Shown here piece by piece: positions 1 through 9,400 of a stretch of 11,116 nucleotides of DNA. Location of the stretch: the NCBI GenBank assembly GCA_964490935.1, contig CAZBEO010000105.1, forward strand, positions 1 through 11,116. The letters are read 5' to 3'. This DNA is from JAQVYB01 sp964490935. Its GTDB lineage: Bacteria > Verrucomicrobiota > Kiritimatiellia > RZYC01. The notes beneath the pieces are model-generated. The model did not search any database and had not been told where the DNA came from. It saw nothing but the letters and a program-made list of their open reading frames with translations. Every line of letters begins with the position of its first letter. The stretch's first letter is position 1. A program made the position numbers and the translations under genes.

Positions 1-22
1 GCTGCCCGCAGAGGGGAATTCA

Positions 23-95
23 CCACAAAGAGCACACAGAACTCAGAGAAAGAGGGGGGTGGAGAGCTTGGCCGCGAAAGAACACAGAGAAAGAG
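23..95. repeat. A/G-rich short repeat, two degenerate copies
   Basis: Two related purine-rich tracts lie downstream of arnD. The first (23-54) reads as units of about nine bases built on ACAAAGA, ACACAGA and TCAGAGA. The second (70-95) repeats the end of the first: CACAGAGAAAGAG at 83-95 against CTCAGAGAAAGAG at 42-54, 12 of 13 bases identical. I see no open frame with coding character in 1-109. The pattern resembles the dispersed CACAGAGRACACAGAG-type intergenic repeats common in environmental bacterial genomes; that comparison is from memory. No T-tract terminator for arnD is visible here. Confidence 0.5.
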
Positions 96-109
96 TACCC
101 AATCCGCAG

Positions 110-1009
110 CTATCCTGTGTGACAGGCCATCCATCCTTCGCGGCCGGAGACGATGCGCGGGGTGATGGTGCCGGTTGGCGGGTTCGCAAAACGGGTCAGG
201 CAGGTGCTCAGCGGTGCGAAGCGGATGTTTTTCTTTTCGGCAGATTGGAGGAGTTGGCGGAATAGGGCGCGGCATTGAATGCCTTCGGCTTCGGCGTGAA
301 TGGTGTAGACGTTTAGGGCATCTGGACGAATCAGCGAAAGAATGTGTTCGTTGTAGGTGGAGAGGTCGATGCCGGGTGAACCGATGATTTCATCGTAGGT
401 GGGCAGGGTGACGGGTATCTGGGGTGTTTGCAGGGTGCGTCCGTTGACCACGGGAAGAAAAATGCAGTCGCCTCGGCAATCGCTGTTGTAGGTGAAGTTG
501 AGGGTGTCTTTTTCTTCGAGGGCTTCGTTGTTGCATCGCCATCCGGGTGCGGCAGAGGAGAGGGGGGCGCGTCCGGTGATGCGGGAGAGTTCCGCGGTTC
601 CGCGTTCGAGTTCGCGTCGCATTTCGGAGCGGGTGAGGCGTTCGATGGCGGTTTGCCAGCGGTGATGATCCCAAGCGTGGAAGCCGATTTCGTGGCCAGC
701 ATCGGCGCAGGCGCGAATTTGGGCTTCGCAGCGTTTCCCGATTCGCGGGCCGGGCCAAGCGGTGCCCATCAGCAGAATGTCCCACCCGTAGAGATTGGCC
801 GCTTTCGAGCGCAGCATTTTTTTCAGGAAGGCGGGGCGGAGAAGGCGCCACAGGTTACGGCCCATGTTGTCGGGCCCAACGGAGAAGAAAAAGGAAGCGG
901 TGATGCCGAAGGCGCGCAGTTCTTCGCAGAGCGCGGGTACACCCAAGCGCGTGCCGCGCAGGGTATCCACATCAATCCGCAGACCGACCAGCTTTTCCGT
1001 ATGATCCAT
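110..1009 (-). CDS. arnD: ArnD, undecaprenyl-phosphate-Ara4FN deformylase
   Basis: ArnD is a polysaccharide-deacetylase (NodB-fold) enzyme that removes the formyl group from 4-deoxy-4-formamido-L-arabinose-phosphoundecaprenol at the inner membrane, before ArnT moves the aminoarabinose to lipid A. The 299 residues match the family along their length and are about the usual size. Visible family segments are GLRIDVDT (9-16; metal-ligand Asp13/Asp15 region), FFSVGPDNMGR (41-51), YGWDILLMGTAWPG (74-87), the HxxxH metal motif in FHAWDHH (His111, His115), YNSDCRG (174-180), QIPVTLPTYDE (197-207), TIHAEAEG with His238, and GREGW near the C-terminus. The ATG at 1009 aligns with the family start and has a modest upstream TAGGA (1020-1024, read on the minus strand) about ten bases away. 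It follows arnA on the same strand after a 114-base gap, the same order as arnA-arnD in the enterobacterial operon, so co-transcription is likely. No other arn gene follows before the window edge. Confidence 0.95.
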   Translation of the reverse strand: MDHTEKLVGLRIDVDTLRGTRLGVPALCEELRAFGITASFFFSVGPDNMGRNLWRLLRPAFLKKMLRSKAANLYGWDILLMGTAWPGPRIGKRCEAQIRACADAGHEIGFHAWDHHRWQTAIERLTRSEMRRELERGTAELSRITGRAPLSSAAPGWRCNNEALEEKDTLNFTYNSDCRGDCIFLPVVNGRTLQTPQIPVTLPTYDEIIGSPGIDLSTYNEHILSLIRPDALNVYTIHAEAEGIQCRALFRQLLQSAEKKNIRFAPLSTCLTRFANPPTGTITPRIVSGREGWMACHTG

Positions 1010-1028
1010 GATGGGGCATTCCTATCGT

Positions 1029-1073
1029 CCCGGGGTTTCACCCCGGGCTATTATCCCAGGTCCCTCCGGGGCC
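1029..1073. repeat. REP-like double hairpin in the arnA-arnD gap
   Basis: Two GC-rich hairpins stand side by side. The first is CCCGGGG (1029-1035), loop TTTCA, CCCCGGG (1041-1047), a perfect 7-bp stem. The second is GGTCCC (1059-1064), loop TCC, GGGGCC (1068-1073), a 6-bp stem with one T-G wobble. The linker contains GCTATTATCCCA. Neither hairpin has a following T-run, so a terminator is unlikely. The arrangement resembles repetitive extragenic palindromes spread through many PVC-group genomes, some mobilised by REP-associated Y1 transposases; that comparison is from memory. In the mRNA it would form structure just before the arnD ribosome binding site and might affect arnA transcript ends or arnD translation. 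Confidence 0.65.
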
Positions 1074-1123
1074 GTCGTCATGAGGGCTAGGGAAAATTGT
1101 TTGTCGGATTGGCGCGCCCCAAT

Positions 1124-3118
1124 TCAGGACACGTCAAACTCATCGGATTCCACGGCCTGTTTTAGGAAGAAGTCGAGGGTTTCCTCTACGGACTTTTCGA
1201 GGTCTTTGACCGGGGTCCAGTTTAGGTAGCGCTTGGCGTTGCGTATGCTGGGCTTGCGAATCTGTACATCCTGATAGCCTTTGCCGTAATACGTTCCGCT
1301 TTCCACTTCTTTGTAGCCAGCGAAGGGCGGGAATTTGTCGCGCAGGGGATGGGCATCGAATTTGCTGACGAGGATTTCGGCGAGTTCGCGTATGCTGGCT
1401 TCGTTGTCGGGGTTCCCGATGTTGATGATCTTTCCATCGCAGATACCGTCTTTGTTTTCGATGATGCGGAAGAGGGCCTCAGTGGCTTCTTCGACATCGG
1501 TGAAGCAACGTTTCTGTTCGCCGCCGTCAATGAGTTGGATGGGAGTGCCTTCCACGAGGTTCAGGATCAACTGGGTGATGGCGCGTGAGCTGCCGATCCG
1601 TGCAGAGGAGAGACGGTCGAGCTTGGGTCCGACCCAGTTGAAGGGGCGGAAGAGGGTGAATTTGAGGCCATGCATGTCGCCATAGGCCCAGATAACGCGG
1701 TCAATCATCTGTTTGATGCAGGAATAAATCCATCGCTGCATACGAATGGGGCCGAGGACGAGGTTCGAGTTGTCTTCGTCGAAGTTTTCATCGGGGCACA
1801 TGCCGTATACTTCGGAGGTGGAGGGGAAGATGATGCGCTTGTTGTATTTGGCGCAGTAGCGGACGATTCGGAGGTTTTCCTCAAAGTCGAGTTCGAAGAC
1901 GCGCAGGGGATTGCGGACGTATTCGATGGGGGTGGCGATGGCGACAAGCGGGATGACGATATCGCACTTGCGGACGTGGTATTCGCACCATTCGCGATGG
2001 ATGGAGATGTCCACTTCGTCGAAGTAGAATCCGGGTCGATCGAGAAGGTGCTGGATATAGTCGGAGCGTAGGTCCATGCCGTGGACTTCATATTGTCCGC
2101 TTTTGAGCAGGCGTTCGCCGAGGGCATTTCCAATGAAGCCGTTGATGCCGAGGATGAGCACCCGTTTTTTCTGTTTGGCGGCGGCCATGGCGCTGGCTTT
2201 GGGGCCGAGGCGCATGCGCTGCATGAGGCGCAGCTCGGCGGCGAGCTGCTCGCCGCTGATGTAGACGCCTTCCTCGGTCTGACCGAAATTCACTTGTAGG
2301 GCGTCGGTGCCGCATTGGATGGTGAAGGGGGCGGTCGAGGTGATCGCGCCGGGTTTGGCTTTGGCATCGCCGGGGGCGATGCTGACATCCCATAGGATGA
2401 TTTTTTTATCGCCGACGAAGCTGTAGGCACCGGGAAATGGACGTGCAACGGCCCGGACGAGGTTGCGGATGGATTCGGCGGGTTGGTTCCAGTCGATTTC
2501 GCCATCGGCGGGGCGCCGCCCTCCGAAGTAGGAGGCCTGCGCATGATTTTGTGGGGTGCGCGGGGCTTTTCCTTTGGCGAGGAGGGGGAGTGTTTCGTCG
2601 AGGAGCTTTTCGGCGGCTTCGACGGCCTTGCGGTGGAGGTCGCGTGCGGTATCGGCTTCGTCGATGGTGAATGCTTTTTGAGCGATGATGTCGCCATCGT
2701 CAGGATGCGGGGTCATGTAGTGGAGGGTGACGCCGGTGGACTTTTCACCGTGGATGAGCACCCAGTTGAGAGGACAGCGCCCTCGGTAGGCGGGCAGCAT
2801 GGAGCCGTGGAGATTGACGCAGCCCTGCGGGGGTAGATCGAGAACGGGCTGTTTCACCATGTTGCGGTAATAAAAGGAGAAGATCATGTCGGGGTTGAAG
2901 TCGGCGATGCGTCGGACCCACATGGGATGGTTGATGTCATCGGGTGCGAAGACGGGCAGGTTGTGGCGTGCGGCCAGTTCGGCGACGGAATCGAACCAGA
3001 TGTTTTCATTCGGATTGTCTTTATGAGTGAATACGGCGGCAATTTCGATGCCCTGCTTCAGCAGGGCCTTGATTCCGGCACATCCGATATTGCTATAGGC
3101 CAAGACAACGGCTTTCAT
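1124..3118 (-). CDS. arnA: ArnA, bifunctional UDP-Ara4N formyltransferase / UDP-glucuronate decarboxylase
   Basis: ArnA is a cytosolic fusion enzyme for lipid A aminoarabinose synthesis. The C-terminal half oxidatively decarboxylates UDP-glucuronate with NAD+ to UDP-4-keto-pentose; the N-terminal half transfers a formyl group from 10-formyl-tetrahydrofolate to UDP-Ara4N. The 664 residues are close to the 660 of E. coli ArnA and collinear with it. The formyltransferase domain (about 1-305) keeps Asn102 and His104 in NLHGS and Asp140 in DDGDII. The decarboxylase domain (about 316-660) has the NAD-binding GINGFIG (324-330), FPSTSEVYGM with Ser435/Glu436, the Tyr465-x3-Lys469 pair of the short-chain dehydrogenase type, and Arg621 in RKPSIRN. 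These correspond to E. coli Ser433, Glu434, Tyr463, Lys467 and Arg619, so both activities should be intact. The ATG at 3118 fits the family start (MKAVVLAYSN) and has a good ribosome binding site. It is the first arn gene of a minus-strand unit with arnD and is divergent from the CotH gene. Confidence 0.96.
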   Translation of the reverse strand: MKAVVLAYSNIGCAGIKALLKQGIEIAAVFTHKDNPNENIWFDSVAELAARHNLPVFAPDDINHPMWVRRIADFNPDMIFSFYYRNMVKQPVLDLPPQGCVNLHGSMLPAYRGRCPLNWVLIHGEKSTGVTLHYMTPHPDDGDIIAQKAFTIDEADTARDLHRKAVEAAEKLLDETLPLLAKGKAPRTPQNHAQASYFGGRRPADGEIDWNQPAESIRNLVRAVARPFPGAYSFVGDKKIILWDVSIAPGDAKAKPGAITSTAPFTIQCGTDALQVNFGQTEEGVYISGEQLAAELRLMQRMRLGPKASAMAAAKQKKRVLILGINGFIGNALGERLLKSGQYEVHGMDLRSDYIQHLLDRPGFYFDEVDISIHREWCEYHVRKCDIVIPLVAIATPIEYVRNPLRVFELDFEENLRIVRYCAKYNKRIIFPSTSEVYGMCPDENFDEDNSNLVLGPIRMQRWIYSCIKQMIDRVIWAYGDMHGLKFTLFRPFNWVGPKLDRLSSARIGSSRAITQLILNLVEGTPIQLIDGGEQKRCFTDVEEATEALFRIIENKDGICDGKIINIGNPDNEASIRELAEILVSKFDAHPLRDKFPPFAGYKEVESGTYYGKGYQDVQIRKPSIRNAKRYLNWTPVKDLEKSVEETLDFFLKQAVESDEFDVS

Positions 3119-3124
3119 GGTGCG

Positions 3125-3130
3125 TCCTTT
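3125..3130 (-). promoter_or_regulatory. Ribosome binding site of arnA
   Basis: On the minus strand AAAGGA lies six bases before the arnA ATG, a close match to the Shine-Dalgarno core at normal spacing. It supports the start chosen for arnA. Confidence 0.65.
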
Positions 3131-3415
3131 CAGTTCCTTTGGAAAAGGGTCAAATAGAGCCGAATAAAATCATGGAATACGCCGGAATGCAACAGACAAT
3201 TCTTTCGTGTGCCAGTGTTCTTCCCGCCCTAAAACACAGGATGTGAGCCGGAACCCCCGGGGATCGGTACCACGCTGGTGGAAATGCGGCAAAAAAAGGC
3301 GGCATATTATCCGGGCTAAATACGCTCACAAAACTTTGGTAACAAAGCATATGCGAGCAATGAATGCGCTTGCTATACAGGTCTTTTGAAAAAACAATTT
3401 AATTTGGGAAGGGGG

Positions 3416-3444
3416 TTCGCTGTACTCTAAGCTCGGACTATTAT
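3416..3444 (+). promoter_or_regulatory. Candidate sigma70 promoter of the CotH gene
   Basis: A -10 like TATTAT (3439-3444, five of six consensus bases) lies 17 bases after a weak -35 like TTCGCT (3416-3421). It would place the transcript start near 3451, about 40 bases before the ATG. The -35 matches only three of six bases, so this remains a candidate. Confidence 0.35.
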
Positions 3445-3492
3445 TCACAGTTAATATTACGCTGAACGAAGAGAAGGGAACCCTGCACCACC

Positions 3493-6400
3493 ATGAGCAT
3501 AATGAAACGATTGCAAATTGTGTTGGCTTGCAGCTTGATGCTGCTTCCCGCCGGAATGGCCGCTGCCAACCTGCTGAACAACCCCGGTTTTGAAACGCAG
3601 GGTAGTACGAATTCCCAGGCAAGTTACTGGGAATGGGATGTGCCGGATCAGCATGGTTCGAACTGGGGTACGGCCTCGCGGGAGCAGTGGAATCTTATTT
3701 TTGGCTCTTGGATGGGGGCAATCCGCGGTACTTGGGCCGGGGCGGGAAACAATGGCGGCTATTGGCAGGAAGTTTTGGCCACACCCGGTACCCGTTATCG
3801 TTTCACGGGGTGGTTTTATGCGGATGGAGATGGAAACCAAAAGAAATGGACCGCTGATGCGCAAGGCATGAAGCTCGAATTCAGCAATTCCGGCGGTACG
3901 CTAATCGCTATGGCTGAACAGCCGATTCTGGATGCGGGTCCGAACTGGGTGTTCAAGAGCATGGAAGCGACAGCACCTGCCAATACGGCGTGGATTCGTG
4001 TGGTGATTTATGCCGACGGGGTGGGTCCCGAAGGCTCGTTGCAGTTTGATGATCTGGATTTGAGCACAGTGGAAGAGGCGGACACGGTTTCGCCGGGCGC
4101 TTCGTCGCGTCGCACGGGGTTGGTGATTTCCGAAATTATGTATCACCCGGTGGATGACACGCTGGAATATGTGGAGCTATACAACACAACGCCCTTTACG
4201 AACCGTTTGGACGGGTGCCGATTGAGCAGTGCCATAGACTATGTCTTTCCTTCGTCTACGGTGATTCCTCCTTTCAGTTATTTGGTGGTGGCGCAGAATC
4301 CGGCTGCCGTCCAGACGGCCTATGGAATTACGGGCGTGCTTGGACCCTATTCGAATGCCCTTCCGAACGGTTCGGGGTGCATCCGTTTGCGCAAGGCGAG
4401 CGGAATTGCCGATCAGGGCGACGCGATGCTGCTGGAAGTGAATTACAGCGATGAGCCTCCGTGGCCGGTGGCAGCGGATGGTGGTGGGCACTCGCTGGTG
4501 CTTTCGGAGGCTTCCTACGGCGAGGATGATTCACGGGCCTGGGCCTCAAGTGCAACCGTTGGCGGGACCCCCGGCGAAGCGGAACCGATCACGGAGAGCG
4601 TATATGATTCCGTGGTGATCAATGAATTCCTCGCGCATACCGATGAGCCCGACTGGGATTTCATCGAGCTGTACAACCGGTCGGCCGCGTCGGTGAATAT
4701 TTCGGGCTGCATGCTTAGTGACACCCTGAACACCAACAAGTTTACCATTCCGGACGGCACGGTGATTTCGGCGGGCGGACGGCAGGTGTATTTCTGCATT
4801 ACGAATCCACCGAGCGCCTCGCCGACGAATCTGACGTTCAACCTCAGTGCCAAGGGAGAGGATGTCGTTTTCCGGGCGCCCGATGGGCGGGTGGTGGATG
4901 TGATTCGTTTTTCCGCGCAGCAAAACGGCGTCTCTTCAGGGCGTTACCCCGACGGGGCACTCGATATCAACGAGCTGCTCACATCAACCCCGGGAACGGC
5001 CAATACGGCCTTGCTTATACGCGATATTGTGATCAACGAAATCATGTATAATCCGGTCTCGGGCGATGATGACGATCAGTATATCGAACTGCACAACATG
5101 GGTGACTCCAGCGTGAATATTGGTCACTGGCGCTTTGAAAGCGGCATCGACTTTTCTTTTCCCGCGGGCACCGTGATTCCGGCGGATGGCTATATTGTGG
5201 TGGCGAAAAATGCTGCGCACCTGATGTCGAATTATCCGGGCATTCTGAACAGCGGAAATACCTACGGTGATTTCGGCGGGAATCTGGCGAACTCAGGCGA
5301 ACGAATCGCCCTGGCCAAGCCGGATGACCCGGATTTCCCGGATATGGATTTTGTGGTGGTGGATGAGGTAACGTATCACGATGGTGGGCAGTGGGGCGAT
5401 TGGTCTGATGGCGATGGAAGCAGTCTGGAACTGATGGACCCGCACAGCGATAACAATCAGGCATCGAGCTGGGCCGACAGCGATGAATCCTCGAAGGGCG
5501 AGTGGACGCTGATTGAATCCACCGGGGTGCTGGACAATGGCATGCTGCCCGGTGGTGTTTCCATTGATGAACTGCACGTGGTGATGCAGGGGCGCGGACA
5601 GGTACAGTTGGATAACGTGGAGGTGCGCCAGGTGCTCGGCAGCGTCGAGCAGGGCAACCGGATTGCCAACTCAACCTTTGAATCCGGCACGAGTGGATGG
5701 ACCATTGACGAAGGCAATGTGCTGCAATCGAGTCTGGCCTATGAGGGCTATTCCAGCAGTCGCAGCTTGCACATTCGCGCCACGGGGGCAGGCGATACGG
5801 GGGCTAACCGGGTAAAGACCGGGCTGACGTGGGCCTTTAGTGCGGGTGATACGGCGGTGTTGCGTGCGCGTGCACGCTGGGTGTGTGGCGGTTCGCACTT
5901 GCTGCTGCGCCTGCGCGGGAATTATCTCGAAGCGGCGGGTCAGGTGACGGTGCCGAAGAATCTCGGAACGCCCGCGCGGGAGAACAGCCGGCTTGTGAGT
6001 AATACGGGGCCTGCGATTTGGGATGTGCGGCATGATCCGGTGTTGCCGGAGGCCGGCGAGGCGGTGGTCGTCAGTGCCCGGGTGCGTGATCCGGATGGTC
6101 TTTCCTCGGTGCAGTTGCGTTATCGGCTGGACCCTTCCAGCACGACCAGTACGGTGACGATGACCCATGCGGGTGGCGGCCTCTATACGGCCTCCATCCC
6201 CGGGCAGGCCTTCGGAAAAATCGTAGCGTTCCGGGTGTTCGCCACGGATGCTTCGTCGGCGGTTTCCCGCTTCCCGAAGGTTGGCTCTGCCGGGTCACGG
6301 CCGGGGACCGGACGGGAATGTCTGATTCGCTTTGGAGATGTGGTGGTGCCCAGCGGACTGGATACGCTGACCCTCTGGATGACGGAGGACAATCTGAGTG

Positions 6401-9400
6401 AGTGGACGGAGCGGGAGCGGCACAGCAATGAATATCTGGACACCACGGTGATTTGCGGTGGGCGTCGGGTGATTTATGATGCGGCGATTCGTTTTCGCGG
6501 CAGTCCGTGGGTGCGTCCGCATCTGGCGGATCCGGAGAATTTCGAGTGGCGCAGTTCGTACCGGGTGGAAGTGCCGGGGGATCAGGCTTATCTGGGCGTG
6601 ACGGAGATGAACCTGGATTCGATGGAAAACGGCAAGGACCCCACGATTCAGCGCGAGCGCACGTGCTACCAGATGGCGGAGCAGCTTGGTCTGCCTGTCA
6701 GTTATCAGCGGTACGTCTTTATCTGCATGAACGGCCTGCAGTTTCCCTATGCCTATGCGGATATTCATCATGTGGAAGGAGATTATCTGGAGACCTGGTA
6801 TCCGGATGACAGCGGCGGCGAGTTGTTCAAGACGGATGATTGGGTGGAGTACAAGTCATTCGACATCCTGGATTTTGTGGCGCAGGGCGCGTCGTTGAGC
6901 GAATTCACGACCACGGGCGATGCATTGAAGAAGGCCCGTTACCGCTGGAACTGGGAAAAGAAATCCAACGGCGGCTACAACGATGACTACAGCAGCTTCC
7001 TTTCGCTGGTGGAGGCGGCGAACAGTCCGAACGACCGCTATATGCGCACGGTCGAAGCGCTGGCGGATGTGAAGCAGTGGATGCGGGAGATCGCCTTTCG
7101 GCATGTCATTGGCGATTGGGACTCCTTCGGCTCTCGTCGCGGCAAGAATGCCTTCATTTATCGCCCGACCTCGGGGCGCTTTCAGGTGCTCCCATGGGAT
7201 ATGGATTACGGCTTGACCGATACCGTGGAATCCGACTACTGGGATCATGATCTGTTTGATGTGGATACCATGGATATGGTCGAACGAATGGTGAATCATC
7301 CGGCGTTTCGTCGTTATTACTGGCAGGCGCTCAACGACGCTGTGCAGGGGCCGCTACTCAGCACGTTTATCAATCCGATGATGGATGAAGTGCGCGCCGC
7401 GTTGCTCCGCGAAGGCGTGGCGGCGGGAGATGCCTCCTCGCCCAAATCCTGGGTGGCCAACCGACGCAATTACATTATCGGTCAGCTCAACGGGGTGACG
7501 AATGTGCTTTTTGATATCACCACCGGCGATTTCACCACCAGCAGCAATCTGGCCGCGATTGCCGGCACGGCACCCATTCAGGACGTGATGCTCACGCTGA
7601 ACGGTACGCCGGTGCAACCCACCTGGAGCAGCGTGACGCAGTGGAGCCTGAACGTAGTGCTGACGGGTGGTGTCAATCAGCTTACCATGCGGGGATGCGA
7701 TGCGGCGGGCACGCCGATCAGCGGTCACAGCGATACCATTCAAATCACCTGCAATGCCGCACCCGAGCAGCCGCAGGACTGCTTGGTGATCAATGAGATT
7801 ATGTACCATCCCGCCGCGGGTGGTGCCGGGTTCATCGAAATCTACAACAAGTCCGCCTCCACCACCTTTGATTTGTACCGCTATAAACTCGATGGCGTGG
7901 GCTTTACCTTTGAGCAGTCCACGCCGATTCTGCCGGGACAGTATCTGGTTTTGGCATCGGATGGGCTTGGTTTCATCCAGACGTACGGTGAGGAAATCGC
8001 GCTGGCGGGAGTCTGGAGCGGCTCGCTGGACAACGGAGGCGAATGGCTGCGGCTGCAGAAGCTTGATGCTCTGGGCGGGGTGGAGATCGAAGTGGATGCG
8101 GTAAAATACAACGATAATCCGCCATGGCCTGCTGGCGCCGATGGCCTTGGCATGTCCTTGCAGCTTGTGGATGCGAACGAGGACCACAACCGGGTGGGCA
8201 ACTGGGCGGTAGATGGTTCCACGCCTTCCACGCCGGGCGTTGCCAATTCCGTGACCGCCGATCTGCCCGCCTTCCCGCAGGTGTGGATCAACGAAATTCA
8301 GCCCGACAATACCGGCACACTGGCCAATGCCGCCGGGCTCTACACCCCCTGGCTCGAACTCTATAATGCCGATTCCGGCGCGTTCTCCTGCGGCGACTAC
8401 TACCTGACCGATGACTACGACAACCTGTTGAAGTGGGCCATGCCGTCGATCAACATCGGCGCGACGGGCTTCCAGGTGATCTGGGCCGATGGCGCGGCAT
8501 CCGCACCGCCGGAGTACCACGCGGCCTTCAGTCTGAACCCGGCCGGCGGAAACCTGGCGCTTGTGCATTTCAGCGGCGGGCGGTCCATTATTGTGGACTA
8601 TATGAATTACGAACTCATCGCCGAGGACAGTTCCTATGGCTGCTATCCGGATGGCGACCGGGAAAGCCGGACCAAGTTCTATTACGTCACCCCGTGGGCG
8701 AGTAACAATGCCGCCGGTGCACCGGCCCGCCTCTACATCAATGAATGGCTGGCTGATAATGAGACCGGAATCGTCGATCCCTCCACCGATGGGCGTGAGG
8801 ATTGGTTTGAAATCTACAACGCCGAGGACTATCCCGTAGACATTACCGGCTATACCCTCACCGATGATATCGCCGTTCCCACGCAGTGGGAAGTGGTTGG
8901 CAGCACAGTGCTCCAGCCCCACGAGTTTCGGTTGGTCTGGGCGGATGGCGATAACCTCGGTGCCAATCAGTGGGGCACCAACGTCCTGTTCGTCAACTTC
9001 GGGCTCAGTAAGAACGGAGAAGCCTTGGCCCTCTATGATCCGGCGGGAGAACAGGTCGACTACGTGGCCTTTGGTGCGCAGCAGACGGATGTCAGCCAGG
9101 GGCGCTATCCCGATGGTGGGGTGAGCATCACTAATCTGGGCCTCACCACGCCCGGCTCGCCCAACGTGCTGGATCCGAATGAGCGGATCATCACCGTCAC
9201 CTCTTCCGCGCATGGAAACATCAATCCAGCGGGTTATGTGACCAATCAGGTGGGCGACAGCCCCTCATTTTCCATGACCTCGGATGAGTTCTACGTCATC
9301 GGCGATGTCCTGACCAATGGGCGATCCGTCGGCGTGGTTTCCGGCGCGACGAATCTGACCTGGGTCTGGACCAATGTGCAGGCGAGCGGAACGCTGCACG

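Larger units (their letters stand above)
3119..3492. other. Divergent intergenic region between arnA and the CotH gene
   Basis: This 374-base stretch has no convincing gene. It must hold the promoters of both divergent genes, unless arnA is read from elsewhere. For arnA I see only weak sigma70-like matches around 3150-3190, for example TTGCAT followed about 17 bases later by a T-rich hexamer. Other visible structure includes complementary arms GTGAGC (3243-3248) and GCTCAC (3324-3329) enclosing 75 bases, an inner CCCCGGGG (3256-3263), a seven-A run near 3291-3297, and a small TTCC-TTT-GGAA palindrome (3134-3144) just upstream of the arnA ribosome binding site. The stretch nearest the CotH gene is AT-rich (about 3380-3460). 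I recognise no known riboswitch. Confidence 0.5.

Noticed and set aside
23..95. CRISPR array at the left edge
   Set aside because: The repeats are degenerate, nine-base periodic and without regular spacers.
428..1090. 220-codon plus-strand open frame over arnD
   Set aside because: It is the antisense shadow of arnD, whose catalytic motifs are unambiguous; the product is low-complexity Gly/Phe-rich.
1108..1123. ATTGG-CGCGCC-CCAAT hairpin just after the arnA stop as a terminator
   Set aside because: The stem has only five pairs and the downstream minus-strand bases (CCGACAAACAATTTT) do not give an immediate U-tract.
3517..3531. Lipoprotein signal (VLAC, Cys13) in the CotH protein
   Set aside because: The hydrophobic stretch before Cys13 is too short and the core continues well past it to a normal signal peptidase I site at MAAA.
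7354..9213. 619-codon open frame on the minus strand inside the CotH gene
   Set aside because: It lies antisense to a gene with clear domain motifs and a GC-rich third codon position, which suppresses stops in that antisense frame. Its translation has no recognisable domain.
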